Positions 26,048 through 44,307 are shown, counted from the stretch's first letter. The stretch: 55,064 nt of DNA from Salidesulfovibrio brasiliensis JCM 12178 (GCF_001311825.1 NZ_BBCB01000012.1:1-55064), one strand, 5' to 3'. Notes: generated by a model from the sequence alone, not told the origin. A program made the numbers and translations.

Positions 26048-28119
26048 TCAGTTCTTCTTCATTATTTCCTCAGCCAAGCTGTTCGGAACCTTCTCGTAGT
26101 GGTCGAACTGCATGGTGAACGTTGCCCTGCCCTGGGTCTTGGACCGGAGGTCCGTGGCGTATCCGAACATTTCGGACAGCGGCACATAGGACCTGACGAC
26201 CTGCACGCCCGGGCGGGCTTCCATTTCGCCCACACGGCCGCGGCGGCCGTTCAGGTCACCCATGACATCGCCGAGGTATTCCTCGGGGGTGACAACTTCA
26301 ACAGACATGATCGGCTCGAGAAGTGCCGGAGCAGCCTTGGAACAGGCATCCTTGATCGCCATGGAACCGGCGACGTAGAAGGCCTGCTCGCTGGAGTCGA
26401 CTTCGTGGTAGGAACCGAACACCAGCTTTACCTTGACATCCACCACCGGGAAACCGGCGGCAACACCGTTCTTCAGGGCATCCTGGATACCCTTGTCAAC
26501 AGCGGGGATGTATTCCTTGGGAATCACGCCGCCTTTGATCTCGTCGGAGAACTCGTACCCCTGTTCGGAGTTGGGCTCGACTTCGAGAACAACGTGGCCG
26601 TACTGACCACGACCACCGGACTGCTTGGCGTGCTTCATGTCCACCTTCACCGCCTTGGTGATGGTCTCGCGGTAGGCAACCTGCGGGGCGCCCACGTTGG
26701 CGTTGACATTGAACTCGCGCAGCAGGCGGTCGACGATGATTTCGAGATGAAGCTCACCCATGCCTGCGATCAGGGTCTGGCCGGTTTCCTCGTCTGTCTT
26801 GACGCGGAAGCTGGGGTCTTCCTTGGCCAGCTTGACCAGCGCGCTGGTCAGCTGATCGCGGTCAGCCTTGGTCTTGGGCTCGATTGCCACTTCGATGACC
26901 GGCTCGGGAACGTCAAGGGATTCCAGAACGATGGGATTCTTGAGGTCGCAAAGCGTGTCACCGGTTGCGGCGTGCTTCAGGCCGACGGCGGCGACAATGT
27001 CACCGGCGTAGGCTTCTTTTATTTCCTCACGCTTGTTGGCGTGCATCTTCAGCAGTCGGCCGATGCGCTCTTTCTTGCCGGAGCGCCGTTGATCACGGTA
27101 TCGCCGGAAACGAGCTTGCCGGAGTAGACACGCAGGAAGCTCAGGTGGCCGACGAACGGGTCGGTCATGAGCTTGAATGCGAGAGCGGAGAGCGGCTTGT
27201 CGTCGTCGCAGGGGCATTCGACATCTTCACCGTTGTCCGGGTTGATACCAACCATCTGTGCGATGTCCAGCGGGGACGGCAGGAAGTCGACGATGGCGTC
27301 GAGCAGCATCTGCACGCCCTTGTTCTTGAATGCGCTGCCGCAAAGAACCGGGCAGATGGCCAGGGAGTTGGTAGCCTTGCGGATACCATCCTTGATCTCA
27401 TCAGCGGAAAGCTCTTCGCCGCCGAGGTATTTTTCGAGCAGGGACTCGTCTTCTTCGGCGATGGCTTCCACCATTTCGCCGCGAAGCTCTTCGTACTGCT
27501 CCATGAACTCTTCAGGGATCGCCTCGGTGCGGTATTCCTTGCCGAGACCGCGGGTCTCCTCATAGATGAAGGCCTTGCCTTCGATGAGGTCGACGACACC
27601 GTAGAACTCGTCTTCGGAACCCATGGGGATCTGCAGGGGCACTGCCTTGGAGCCCAGGCGGTTCTTGATCATGTCGCAGGCGCGGAAGAAGTTCGCACCG
27701 ATGCGGTCCATCTTGTTGACGAACGCGATGCGGGGAACCTTGTACCTGTCAGCCTGGCGCCACACGGTTTCGGACTGGGGCTCGACGCCGGCAACGGAGT
27801 CGAACACCGCGACCGCGCCGTCGAGGACGCGCAGGGCGCGTTCGACTTCCATGGTGAAGTCGACGTGACCCGGGGTGTCAATGATGTTGACACGGTGGTC
27901 ACGCCAGAAGCACGTGGTGGCGGCGGAAGTGATGGTGATTCCGCGTTCCTGTTCCTGAACCATCCAGTCCATGGTGGCGTCGCCGTCATGCACTTCACCG
28001 ATCTTGTGAGAGACACCGGTGTAGAAAAGGATGCGTTCAGTCGTGGTAGTCTTGCCCGCGTCAATGTGGGCCATAATACCGATATTACGCTGTCTTTCTC
28101 TGGGAACCTGTCTGGGCAC
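26048..28119 (-). CDS. fusA: Elongation factor G (frameshifted)
   Basis: EF-G moves tRNAs and mRNA after peptide transfer and helps recycle ribosomes. G motifs are intact: [21 protein letters not shown] and FVNKMDR. Reading is continuous to DTVINGAP; then one G is missing near 27079 (CCGGGC read as CCGGC), and the rest ([19 protein letters not shown] to [10 protein letters not shown]) is in the next frame. The 2,072-base span is one short of 691 codons. Repaired length is 690 residues, normal. Order rpsL-rpsG-fusA is the str operon. Confidence 0.96.
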
Positions 28120-28137
28120 TGTTCTCTTCCTCTCGCT

Positions 28138-28640
<503 letters not shown>

Positions 28641-28700
28641 TTATTTCGGATGCCTCGTCCTACTTTGGCATCGCACCCCGGGCAGTGAAAAAAAGGGGCC

Positions 28701-29072
28701 TTACTTAGGACGCTTGGCGCCGTACTTGGAACGACCGCGGCGACGATCCGCAACACCGGAAGTGTCGAGGGAACCGCGAACGATGTGGTAACGGACTCCG
28801 GGAAGGTCCTTGACACGACCACCACGGATCAGAACAACGGAGTGTTCCTGCAGGTTGTGGCCTTCGCCGCCGATGTAGGCGGTCACTTCGATACCGTTGG
28901 TCAGGCGCACACGAGCGACCTTGCGAAGCGCGGAGTTCGGCTTCTTCGGAGTCGTGGTGTAGACCCTGGTGCAAACGCCGCGACGCTGCGGGCATTCCTG
29001 CAGTGCAGGGGTCTTCTTGCGCTTGGCCACCTTCTTCCGACTCTTGTTGATCAGTTGGTTGATGGTAGGCAT
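28701..29072 (-). CDS. rpsL: 30S ribosomal protein S12
   Basis: 123 residues. [40 protein letters not shown] and [17 protein letters not shown] include the lysines linked to streptomycin response, in wild-type form. It is at the decoding centre. First gene of the str operon, with a promoter upstream at 29127-29156. Confidence 0.97.
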   Translation of the reverse strand: MPTINQLINKSRKKVAKRKKTPALQECPQRRGVCTRVYTTTPKKPNSALRKVARVRLTNGIEVTAYIGGEGHNLQEHSVVLIRGGRVKDLPGVRYHIVRGSLDTSGVADRRRGRSKYGAKRPK

Positions 29073-29126
29073 TCTTCCTCCAGTTAAGTTTCCTTACATC
29101 TTCGCCGTGAAGGGCAAAGAGGACCG

Positions 29127-29156
29127 TCTGTATTCTCAAATTGTCCCCGTTGTCAA
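29127..29156 (-). promoter_or_regulatory. Promoter of rpsL-rpsG-fusA
   Basis: On the minus strand: TTGACA (29151-29156), 18 bases, TACAGA (29127-29132). It lies between the rpoC terminator and rpsL. The leader to the rpsL ATG is about 50 bases. Confidence 0.5.
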
Positions 29157-29182
29157 GGATTTTCTCCCTGCCCTCCGACCGC

Positions 29183-29216
29183 AAAAAAGGACCGGGGAAG
29201 CAGAACTTCCCCGGTC
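29183..29216 (-). terminator. Terminator after rpoC
   Basis: An 11-bp perfect stem (GACCGGGGAAG / CTTCCCCGGTC, 29190-29200 with 29206-29216) and a five-base loop, followed on the minus strand by a run of T broken by one base. It closes the rpoBC transcript 24 bases after rpoC. Confidence 0.85.
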
Positions 29217-29239
29217 GACATTTCCGCTATGGGGTGCCG

Positions 29240-33392
<4,153 letters not shown>

Positions 33393-33408
33393 CTAAAAGT
33401 TATCTCAA

Positions 33409-33435
33409 ACCCGGCCCCGCGACGCGGGGCCGGGT
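33409..33435 (-). promoter_or_regulatory. Hairpin between rpoB and rpoC
   Basis: A perfect 12-bp stem (ACCCGGCCCCGC / GCGGGGCCGGGT) with a three-base loop, 11 bases after the rpoB stop. On the minus strand it is followed only by TTTGAG, so full termination is unlikely. It may stabilise the rpoB 3' end, act as a pause, or reduce rpoC readthrough. Confidence 0.55.
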
Positions 33436-33446
33436 GAATCTCTCTG

Positions 33447-37565
<4,119 letters not shown>

Positions 37566-37710
37566 TGTACCCTCATGCGTACGGTTGCTGTTGGGATGGA
37601 TGCTCGGCTTGGACGCTGGCCCTCTGCGGCCGGTTTCAGCCATGGACGCCGAAACGACTTATGGAAATCGGGTGGCAAATGTTTTTTTCATGCCGAACAA
37701 ACGGCACGAA

Positions 37711-37740
37711 AAGGAAAAGCCCCGGCCACCCGGTGACCGG
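37711..37740 (-). terminator. Attenuator-like hairpin upstream of rpoB
   Basis: On the minus strand a 9-bp stem with one G-U pair (CCGGTCACC / GGTGGCCGG, 37722-37740) with little loop, then GGGCTTTTCCTTTT. It lies 146 bases before the rpoB ATG. In E. coli a partial terminator stands between rplL and rpoB; a matching role is inferred. Confidence 0.5.
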
Positions 37741-37793
37741 TCTCTCCCAAACCAAAAGTCAAAGCGAATTCTGACAGTATATACCGATACAGG

Positions 37794-37834
37794 ACAAAGA
37801 GCGCAACCCCTTTACAAAGGCTCGCGCTCTTTGT
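37794..37834 (-). promoter_or_regulatory. Long hairpin after rplL (processing or attenuation site)
   Basis: A perfect 11-bp stem (ACAAAGAGCGC / GCGCTCTTTGT) with a 19-base loop, 24 bases past rplL. No T-run follows on the minus strand. Together with 37711-37740 it probably sets the ratio of rplJL to rpoBC transcripts. Beyond the two hairpins, 37566-37858 shows no gene. Confidence 0.5.
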
Positions 37835-37858
37835 TCTTGATATCGTAAAGTGCTGAGC

Positions 37859-38245
37859 TTACTTGACTTCAACTTCAGCGCCAGCTTCTTCAAGCTGCTT
37901 TTTGGCTTCTTCAGCTTCGTCCTTGGAAGCGCCTTCCTTGAGCGGCTTCGGAGCTTCGTCGACCAGAGCCTTGGCTTCCTTGAGACCGAGACCGGTGATG
38001 GCGCGGACAGCCTTGATGACGGCGATCTTGTTGCCGCCGGCACCCTTCAGGATGACGTCGAACTCGGTCTTTTCTTCTTCGGCCGGAGCGTCGCCACCAG
38101 CAGCCGGGGCAGCCATGACGGCAGCGGCCGGGGCAGCGGCTTCAACGCCGAACTTTTCTTCCAGTTCCGAAATGAATTCGGAGAGTTCCAGAACGGTCAT
38201 GTTGCCGATGAAATCGACAACTTGTTCTTTGGTGATGTCAGCCAT
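37859..38245 (-). CDS. rplL: 50S ribosomal protein L7/L12
   Basis: 128 residues: an N-terminal dimerisation helix ([20 protein letters not shown]), an Ala-rich hinge and the factor-binding C-domain ([20 protein letters not shown]). It forms the flexible stalk that recruits translation GTPases, bound through L10. Intact. Confidence 0.97.
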   Translation of the reverse strand: MADITKEQVVDFIGNMTVLELSEFISELEEKFGVEAAAPAAAVMAAPAAGGDAPAEEEKTEFDVILKGAGGNKIAVIKAVRAITGLGLKEAKALVDEAPKPLKEGASKDEAEEAKKQLEEAGAEVEVK

Positions 38246-38287
38246 TTTTTTCCTCCTGGGAAATGATTCGCTTTTAGTTGGTTCCGG

Positions 38288-38808
38288 TTACGCGGCTTCC
38301 TGCTGGTCCTTAATCGCGGTAAGGGCCCACAGGAGCTTGCGCTGCACATTGGCAAACAGGCACACGAAGTTTCTCGGGACAGCCTGCATGGTGCCGAGCA
38401 TGGAGCTGAGAAGCTCCGGCTTGCTGGGCATCTTGGCGAGCTCTTTCACTGCCGTTTCGTCAAGAAACTTGCCTTCAAGGGAGCCGAACTTCAGGGCGAA
38501 CTTCTTGGAAGTCTTCTGATAGTCGGCGAGCGCTTGGCACAGGCGACAGGATCGTCGTACCCGAGCGCAATGGCGCAGTTCTCCTTGAAATGCTCCGAGA
38601 GGTTTTCGTGATCGGTACCTTCCAGAGCCAACCGGGCCAGGGTATTCTTGACGACTTGGTAGTCGACGTCGACCTCGAAGAGCTTGTCGCGGAGAGAATC
38701 CATCTCTTCCACGCTCAGGCCCTTGAAGTCGGTGACGACGGCAATGCTCGCCTTCGAAGCTCTCTCTTTGAGATTTTCGATGATCTGAGCTTTTTCTTGC
38801 CTATTCAT
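38288..38808 (-). CDS. rplJ: 50S ribosomal protein L10 (frameshifted)
   Basis: [20 protein letters not shown] to [10 protein letters not shown] reads in frame; one G is then missing near 38533 (AAGGCG read as AAGCG). The next frame continues [20 protein letters not shown] and [20 protein letters not shown]. The 521-base span is one short of 174 codons; repaired length is 173 residues. L10 anchors the L7/L12 stalk and represses its own operon by binding the leader annotated at 38851-38896. Confidence 0.95.
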
Positions 38809-38850
38809 CCACCACTCCTCGTCGTTCGGCCCGGAAAGCGAGTCAGCTTT

Positions 38851-38896
38851 GTCTCGGCAGGCGATTTAAAGGTTTCCCTACCTGCTTTCTCTGACA
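38851..38896 (-). ncRNA. Ribosomal protein L10 leader (autoregulatory RNA)
   Basis: On the minus strand the leader of rplJ contains GAGAAAGCAGGTAGGGAAAC followed by CCTTTAAATCGCCTGCCGAG. The pairing of GCAGG with CCTGC around an A/T-rich loop, the AGA before it and the GA after it match the known L10(L12)4-binding leader with its kink-turn. L10 bound here blocks rplJL translation. The identification is by remembered consensus, not by covariance search. Confidence 0.7.
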
Positions 38897-38955
38897 CAAC
38901 TTCCCGTGCTATATTGATTCCCGCCGGAAGGTCCGGCCGGGAGGGTCCACTTGTG

Positions 38956-39663
38956 TTACGCTTCCAGGAAGCGGCGAACCGTCAGGGGGTCGATCTTCAC
39001 GCCGGGGCCCATGGTCGTGGCGATGGCCACGGCCTTCATGTAGGTACCCTTTGCGGAAGACGGCTTCATGCGGTTCACGATTTCAAGAAGCGTGCGCAGG
39101 TTGTCCTTCAGCTTGTCGACACCGAAGGAGACCTTGCCGATGGGGGCGTGGAGCACACCGGCCTTGTCGACCTTGAACTCGACCTTACCGGCCTTGAGTT
39201 CGGAGATGGCGTTGCCGATCTCGAAGGTGACAGTGCCGGTCTTGGCGTTGGGCATCATGCCGCGGGGACCGAGCACCTTACCGATGCGGCCCACGAGCGC
39301 CATCATGTCCGGAGTTGCGACAGCCTTGTCGAACTCGAGCCAGCCGCCCTGAATTTTCTCGAGCAGATCCTCGGCACCGACGATATCGGCACCGGCGTCC
39401 TTGGCTTCGGCTTCCTTGTCGCCCTTACAGAAGGCAGCGACGCGGATTTCCTTGCCGAGACCGTGAGGCAGGCTCACGGCACCACGGACCATCTGGTCGG
39501 AGTACTTGGGGTCGACACCAAGGTTGATGGCGACGTCAACAGTTTCGTCGAATTTTGCAAACGCACCCTCGACCGCGAGCTTGAGGCCCGCTTCGACTTC
39601 GTGCTTCGCGGTGAGATCCGCGGACTCGACGACTTTGCGATAGTTCTTTCCGTGCTTAGGCAT
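38956..39663 (-). CDS. rplA: 50S ribosomal protein L1
   Basis: 235 residues. [20 protein letters not shown] and the signature [20 protein letters not shown]. It forms the L1 stalk that moves E-site tRNA, and in E. coli represses rplKA. The start at 39663 is preferred over an in-frame GTG 15 bases upstream that overlaps the rplK stop. Intact. Confidence 0.96.
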   Translation of the reverse strand: MPKHGKNYRKVVESADLTAKHEVEAGLKLAVEGAFAKFDETVDVAINLGVDPKYSDQMVRGAVSLPHGLGKEIRVAAFCKGDKEAEAKDAGADIVGAEDLLEKIQGGWLEFDKAVATPDMMALVGRIGKVLGPRGMMPNAKTGTVTFEIGNAISELKAGKVEFKVDKAGVLHAPIGKVSFGVDKLKDNLRTLLEIVNRMKPSSAKGTYMKAVAIATTMGPGVKIDPLTVRRFLEA

Positions 39664-39677
39664 TGCGTGTATCCCCA

Positions 39678-40103
39678 CTAACCCTTGACATCGAGGCCCA
39701 TGCTGCGGGCAGTGCCCTCGATGGTAATCATGGCGGCTTCAATGTCGCGGGCGTTCAGATCGGGCATCTTCAGCTCGGCGATTTCGCGAATCTGAGCCTT
39801 GGTGACCTTTCCGACCTTGTTCTTGTTGGGCTCACCGGATCCCTTCTCGATCTTGGCGGCCTTGCGCAGCAGCACGGACGCCGGAGGGGTCTTGGTGATG
39901 AAAGTGAAGGAGCGGTCAGCAAAAACGGTGATGATCACCGGGATGATCATACCCTTCTGATCCTGCGTCTTGGCGTTGAATGCCTTGCAGAACTCCATTA
40001 TGTTCACGCCATGCTGGCCCAGAGCCGGACCAACCGGAGGCGAAGGGTTCGCTCCGCCGGCGGGAATCTGCAGCTTGATCTTTCCGATTTCTTTCTTGGC
40101 CAT
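39678..40103 (-). CDS. rplK: 50S ribosomal protein L11
   Basis: 141 residues. [20 protein letters not shown] and [20 protein letters not shown] contain the thiostrepton-site prolines. It is the base of the GTPase-associated centre and is needed for RelA-type stringent signalling. AAGGA precedes the ATG. Intact. Confidence 0.97.
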   Translation of the reverse strand: MAKKEIGKIKLQIPAGGANPSPPVGPALGQHGVNIMEFCKAFNAKTQDQKGMIIPVIITVFADRSFTFITKTPPASVLLRKAAKIEKGSGEPNKNKVGKVTKAQIREIAELKMPDLNARDIEAAMITIEGTARSMGLDVKG

Positions 40104-40157
40104 CGTATCGTTCCTTAATGAAGAAATTCGCTAGTGATTTAGCGATTGGAACGGCCG

Positions 40158-40721
40158 CTATCCCTTGTCGACCTGGATGAAATCCAGCTCAACGGGAGTC
40201 TGACGACCGAATATGGACACGGAGACGCGAAGTTTGCCTTTATCGTAGTTGACCTCTTCAACCACGCCATTGAAGCCGCTGAACGGTCCGTCAATGACGC
40301 GAACTTCGTCGCCGCGTTCAAAATTGTATTTGGGACGAGGCTTCTCCTGACGGGATTCCATCATGCTGAGAATGTTCTTGGCCTCGCTGTCCCGCATCGG
40401 GGTGGGTCTGTTTTTCCCACCCACAAAGCCGGTAACCCGGGGAATGGACTGAATCAGATGCCAGGAATCGTCCGTCAGGATCATCTTGATCATGACGTAG
40501 CCCGGATAGAATTTCCGGGTAGACGTGCGCTTCTCGCCCTTGACCATCTCCACGACCTTTTCGGTGGGCATGACGACCTGCTCAATGAGGCCCTTGTCCT
40601 GCCCGGTCCGCATCATTTCGCGGATGGTCTGCTCGACGCGCTGTTCGAATCCCGAATAGGTGTGGACGATATACCAGCGTCCTTTCCCGGCGGATTCGGT
40701 CCTGCCTTCTGTATTGCTCAC
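40158..40721 (-). CDS. nusG: Transcription elongation/antitermination factor NusG
   Basis: 187 residues. The NGN domain starts RWYIVHTYSGFEQRVEQTIR and the KOW domain is GDEVRVIDGPFSGFNGVVEE. It speeds RNA polymerase and links it to Rho or to S10 on the ribosome. Lies between secE and rplK as usual. Intact. Confidence 0.97.
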   Translation of the reverse strand: MSNTEGRTESAGKGRWYIVHTYSGFEQRVEQTIREMMRTGQDKGLIEQVVMPTEKVVEMVKGEKRTSTRKFYPGYVMIKMILTDDSWHLIQSIPRVTGFVGGKNRPTPMRDSEAKNILSMMESRQEKPRPKYNFERGDEVRVIDGPFSGFNGVVEEVNYDKGKLRVSVSIFGRQTPVELDFIQVDKG

Positions 40722-40741
40722 TTCAGCCTTCCTGTGGGACT

Positions 40742-40999
40742 TTAGGACAGGATTGCTTCGACCAGCTTGGTGAGGCCGAAGTCAACGATGCCCAGGTACA
40801 ACGATATGACCAGGGTCACAACGAGGACGGCAATGCAGGTGGTGACGGTTTCCTTGCGGGAAGGCCACACAACCTTCTTGATCTCGACCTTGGATTCCTC
40901 GAAAAAGGTCGCAAACTCACGAACCTTTTGTGCAAGACCGCCGCCAGCCTGCTTATCAGCCTGCTGAGCGGCGGAATGTCTGCCCTTTTTTTTGGCCAT
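40742..40999 (-). CDS. secE: Protein translocase subunit SecE
   Basis: 85 residues with a single C-terminal membrane segment (CIAVLVVTLVISLYLGIVDF) preceded by the conserved amphipathic stretch VEIKKVVWPSRKETV. This is the short one-helix SecE that clamps SecY. Intact. Confidence 0.95.
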   Translation of the reverse strand: MAKKKGRHSAAQQADKQAGGGLAQKVREFATFFEESKVEIKKVVWPSRKETVTTCIAVLVVTLVISLYLGIVDFGLTKLVEAILS

Positions 41000-41025
41000 A
41001 GCGATTCTATCCCAGTGAAATTGAG

Positions 41026-41102
41026 TGGCAGGGGTGGAGGGATTCGAACCCCCAACCTCCGGTTTTGGAGACCGGCACTCTAGCCGTTCGAGTTACACCC
41101 CT
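41026..41102 (-). tRNA. tRNA-Trp (anticodon CCA)
   Basis: The minus strand folds as a cloverleaf: AGGGGTG/CACCCCT acceptor, anticodon stem CCGGT/ACCGG with loop CTCCAAA, and T loop TTCGAAT. The CCA end is encoded. It sits between rpmG and secE. Confidence 0.93.
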
Positions 41103-41115
41103 GCTCTATCGAAGA

Positions 41116-41265
41116 CTACTTGGACTCTTTGTGAACCGTGTGTTTCCTGTCCCAAGGGCAGTACTTCTTCAGTTCGATACGTCCAGTAGTGTTCTTCTTG
41201 TTCTTCCGAGTGGCGTAGTTCTTACGCTTGCACTCGGTGCACTGCAACTGAATGTTGACGCGCAT
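41116..41265 (-). CDS. rpmG: 50S ribosomal protein L33 (49 residues, zinc site incomplete)
   Basis: [20 protein letters not shown] to [17 protein letters not shown]. The first Cys pair is present (CTEC) but in the second the last Cys is replaced (CPWD instead of CPxC), so the zinc site is only partly kept. Three bases after tuf and 13 before tRNA-Trp. Too short for many gene finders but clear by similarity and context. Confidence 0.93.
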   Translation of the reverse strand: MRVNIQLQCTECKRKNYATRKNKKNTTGRIELKKYCPWDRKHTVHKESK

Positions 41266-41268
41266 GCC

Positions 41269-42462
41269 TTACTCCACGATTTCGGTGACGACACCGGCGC
41301 CGACGGTACGGCCGCCTTCGCGAATTGCGAAGCGCAGGCCCTGTTCCATGGCGATCGGTGCAATCAGTTCGACCAGGAAGGTCGCGCTGTCGCCGGGCAT
41401 GACCATCTCGACGCCTTCTTCCAGAGTCACGACGCCGGTGACGTCGGTCGTACGGAAGTAGAACTGCGGACGGTAGCCGGAGAAGAACGGAGTGTGACGT
41501 CCGCCTTCATCCTTGGACAGGACGAACACTTCTGCCTTGAATCTGGTGTGCGGGGTGATGGAACCCGGCTTGGCAGCAACCTGACCGCGTTCGACTTCGT
41601 CACGCTTGATGCCGCGAAGCAGGAGACCGACGTTGTCGCCAGCCTGACCCTGGTCGAGGATCTTGCGGAACATTTCGACACCGGTGCAGGTAGTCTTCTG
41701 GGTGTCCTTGATGCCGATGATTTCGATTTCTTCACCAACATTGATCATGCCGCGCTCGACACGACCGGTGACGACGGTGCCGCGACCGGAGATGGAGAAG
41801 ACGTCTTCGATGGGCATCAGGAACGGCTTGTCGACGTCGCGCTCGGGAGCCGGGATGTAGGAGTCACAGGCTTCCAGCAGTTCGAAGATCGGCTTGGCAG
41901 CTTCGTCGTCGACGGACTCGCACTCAAGGGCCTTCAGGGCGGAACCCAGAATGACCGGGCAGTCGTCGCCGGGGAATTCGTATTTGGAGAGCAGTTCGCG
42001 AACTTCGAGTTCAACGAGTTCGAGCAGCTCTTCGTCGTCGACCATGTCGCACTTGTTCAGGAACACGACGATGGCCGGAACGCCGACCTGACGACCGAGC
42101 AGGATGTGCTCACGGGTCTGCGGCATCGGACCGTCGGTGGCGGCCACAACGAGGATAGCGCCGTCCATCTGGGCAGCACCAGTGATCATGTTCTTGATGT
42201 AGTCGGCGTGACCCGGGCAGTCAACGTGAGCGTAGTGACGGTTTGCAGTCTCGTACTCAACGTGAGCGGTGGCGATGGTGATGCCGCGCTCTTTTTCTTC
42301 CGGAGCCTTGTCGATTTCGTCGAAGGCCACGAACTCACCGTGACCGGCCATGGCGGCCAGCTTGGTGATGGCTGCGGTCAGAGTGGTCTTGCCGTGGTCG
42401 ATGTGGCCGACGGTGCCAATGTTGACATGCGGCTTAGTCCGCTCAAATTTAGCCTTTCCCAT
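41269..42462 (-). CDS. tuf: Elongation factor Tu
   Basis: 397 residues, intact. G motifs [24 protein letters not shown] and [10 protein letters not shown], then domains II and III ending [15 protein letters not shown]. It delivers aminoacyl-tRNA to the ribosome. Followed by rpmG and preceded by four tRNA genes, like tufB of E. coli. No second tuf is near fusA in this window. Confidence 0.98.
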   Translation of the reverse strand: MGKAKFERTKPHVNIGTVGHIDHGKTTLTAAITKLAAMAGHGEFVAFDEIDKAPEEKERGITIATAHVEYETANRHYAHVDCPGHADYIKNMITGAAQMDGAILVVAATDGPMPQTREHILLGRQVGVPAIVVFLNKCDMVDDEELLELVELEVRELLSKYEFPGDDCPVILGSALKALECESVDDEAAKPIFELLEACDSYIPAPERDVDKPFLMPIEDVFSISGRGTVVTGRVERGMINVGEEIEIIGIKDTQKTTCTGVEMFRKILDQGQAGDNVGLLLRGIKRDEVERGQVAAKPGSITPHTRFKAEVFVLSKDEGGRHTPFFSGYRPQFYFRTTDVTGVVTLEEGVEMVMPGDSATFLVELIAPIAMEQGLRFAIREGGRTVGAGVVTEIVE

Positions 42463-42518
42463 GGTAGTTTCCCCCTGAAAGTCTCGTTAAGGTTTCTCTC
42501 AGTAAAGTTATAAAATTA

Positions 42519-42596
<78 letters not shown>

Positions 42597-42642
42597 ACCA
42601 GCTTCGCTAATAGGGAGGTTGGGGTGACGGGTAGATCTGGGG

Positions 42643-42719
42643 TGGAGCGGGAAACGAGACTCGAACTCGCAACCCTCAGCTTGGAAGGCTGATGCTCTAG
42701 CCAATTGAGCTATTCCCGC
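42643..42719 (-). tRNA. tRNA-Gly (anticodon TCC)
   Basis: Acceptor GCGGGAA/TTCCCGC; anticodon stem TCAGC/GCTGA with loop CTTCCAA; T loop TTCGAGT; CCA encoded. Confidence 0.93.
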
Positions 42720-42777
42720 TCACTCCTGTAGTCCGTCAGCAGGCTACCTGCCTCCTACAGCGTGGCTTTCAAAAAAG

Positions 42778-42863
42778 TGGTGGTGGGGGGAGGATTCGAA
42801 CCTCCGAAGGCATATGCCGACAGATTTACAGTCTGTTCCCTTTGGCCACTCGGGAACCCCACC
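42778..42863 (-). tRNA. tRNA-Tyr (anticodon GTA)
   Basis: 86 bases with the long variable arm of tRNA-Tyr. Acceptor GGTGGGG/CCCCACC; anticodon stem CAGA/TCTG with loop CTGTAAA; T loop TTCGAAT; CCA encoded. Confidence 0.93.
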
Positions 42864-42872
42864 ACTGTACTT

Positions 42873-42948
42873 TGGAGCTGGCGATGGGACTTGAACCCGC
42901 AACCTGCTGATTACAAGTCAGCTGCTCTACCAGTTGAGCTACGCCAGC
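42873..42948 (-). tRNA. tRNA-Thr (anticodon TGT)
   Basis: Acceptor GCTGGCG/CGCCAGC; anticodon stem GCTGA/TCAGC with loop CTTGTAA; T loop TTCAAGT; CCA encoded. First gene of the block. Confidence 0.93.
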
Positions 42949-42961
42949 TCGCGAGCGATGA

Positions 42962-42990
42962 CCTATACCCACTCGCTTGGTAGAACGCAA
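42962..42990 (-). promoter_or_regulatory. Promoter of the tRNA-tuf block
   Basis: On the minus strand: TTGCGT (42985-42990), 17 bases, TATAGG (42962-42967), 14 bases before tRNA-Thr. A second possible promoter lies further up: TTGACA (43067-43072), 18 bases, TAAACA (43043-43048). Confidence 0.5.
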
Positions 42991-43168
42991 GAACTTTCTG
43001 AAAATTCTCGCTGCGGGTGTCTCTTTCGCCAGAGAACGGGGCTGTTTACTGGTAACTGCTTCCGATTGTCAACCCCCTTTCGGGCTTTTCTTGCGAATCG
43101 ATCAAAAAAACTGCGCAGCCCGGACTGCAGGTTCTGCCGACCATATTCCTTATACAATAAACGGCCCC

Positions 43169-43237
43169 ATGACAAACCTGATCCGAAAGGAATGCTTTAC
43201 TCCCGCGCCGTTCCCGCTTATGAGCATTGCGTCATGA
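43169..43237 (+). CDS. Possible 22-residue leader peptide upstream of dus
   Basis: ATG at 43169, about 11 bases after a good -10 (TATACAAT, 43151-43158), encodes MTNLIRKECFTPAPFPLMSI plus two residues. Its TGA overlaps the dus ATG (ATGA). The dus start has no ribosome-binding site, so reinitiation from this frame could drive it. There is also no clear ribosome-binding site for the leader itself; it may be leaderless. Weak evidence. Confidence 0.25.
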   Translation: MTNLIRKECFTPAPFPLMSIAS

Positions 43238-44220
43238 ACACGTTCAGCATCACCCCCGCGGAGCCGTGGCTCGCCCCACTGGCCGGTTACTCGGACCTGC
43301 CCTTCCGTCTGCTCAGCAAACGGCACGGATGCTCCGTGGCCTGCTCCGAGATGGTCAGCGTCAAAGGCCTCTATTACGAAAGCCCCGGGACTGTCCGACT
43401 CATGGACACCTGCCCCGAGGACGACCCCATGGTGCTCCAGCTCTTCGGCTCCGAGCCGGAGCTGTACCGCCCGGTCATGGAATCGCTTGTGGAGAAGGGG
43501 TACAGAAACTACGACCTCAACGCAGGCTGCCCCGTGCGCAAGGTCCTGAAGTCCGGCTCCGGGGTTGCGCTCATGAAAGATCCCGACCGGCTTGTGTCCA
43601 TCGCCCGCGTCATGGTGGAGAAGGCTTCGGCCCATCCTCTGGGCGGCCGCGTCGGCGTCAAATTCCGCCTCGGCTTCGAACGCGGCGAGGATACGTTCGT
43701 GGACCTTGCCAGACGGTTGGAAGACATCGGTGTTGACTGGGTGACGATGCACCCTCGATACGGCAAACAGGTTTTCACCGGCAGCGCGGACTGGTCCAGA
43801 CTGGCCGAACTGAAACAGGCCGTCACCATTCCGGTGATAGGCTCAGGCGACCTCTACACGGCAGCCGATGGCGTTCGATGTTTGCAGGAAACGGGCATCG
43901 ACGCGATCATGTTCGCACGCGGCGCCATGCACGATCCCGCCATCTTCAACCGCTTCCGCACGCTCATGGCCGGGAAGACACCGGAGCCCATGGACGGCGA
44001 ACGCCTCGCGGCACTGGTTCGCGAACATATTACCATTACTAAAGAGTATGACGGAAGCAGCCGATCTTTCCGTAAGGTACGTTCAATTCTTCCGCGCTAC
44101 GCCAAGGGGCTGGAAGGCATCAGGAACTTTCGCAATCGCGTCACCCGATGCGAGACCTGGGAAGAACTGGACGAGGCGGTCGCCGAGATCGCCGACATGA
44201 AGTCGGCAGAACGGGAGTAA
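43234..44220 (+). CDS. dus: tRNA-dihydrouridine synthase
   Basis: 328 residues. A TIM-barrel flavoenzyme that reduces uridines in the tRNA D-loop. Evidence: the FMN-site start PWLAPLAGYSDLPFRLLSKR, the catalytic Cys in NAGCPVRKVLKSGSGVALMK, and VTMHPRYGKQVFTGSADWS. It is DusB-like, though the subfamily is not certain. Start taken at MNTFSITPAE (43234); in-frame upstream starts exist but add residues unlike the family. It lies divergent from the tRNA block. Confidence 0.88.
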   Translation: MNTFSITPAEPWLAPLAGYSDLPFRLLSKRHGCSVACSEMVSVKGLYYESPGTVRLMDTCPEDDPMVLQLFGSEPELYRPVMESLVEKGYRNYDLNAGCPVRKVLKSGSGVALMKDPDRLVSIARVMVEKASAHPLGGRVGVKFRLGFERGEDTFVDLARRLEDIGVDWVTMHPRYGKQVFTGSADWSRLAELKQAVTIPVIGSGDLYTAADGVRCLQETGIDAIMFARGAMHDPAIFNRFRTLMAGKTPEPMDGERLAALVREHITITKEYDGSSRSFRKVRSILPRYAKGLEGIRNFRNRVTRCETWEELDEAVAEIADMKSAERE

Positions 44221-44307
44221 CCCTCGTATTGACGAACCTCTGCCACTGCGTTTAGGTATAAGGCACACTCTGAATATCGCTCATCATTTGAACAAGGAAG
44301 CGCCGAC

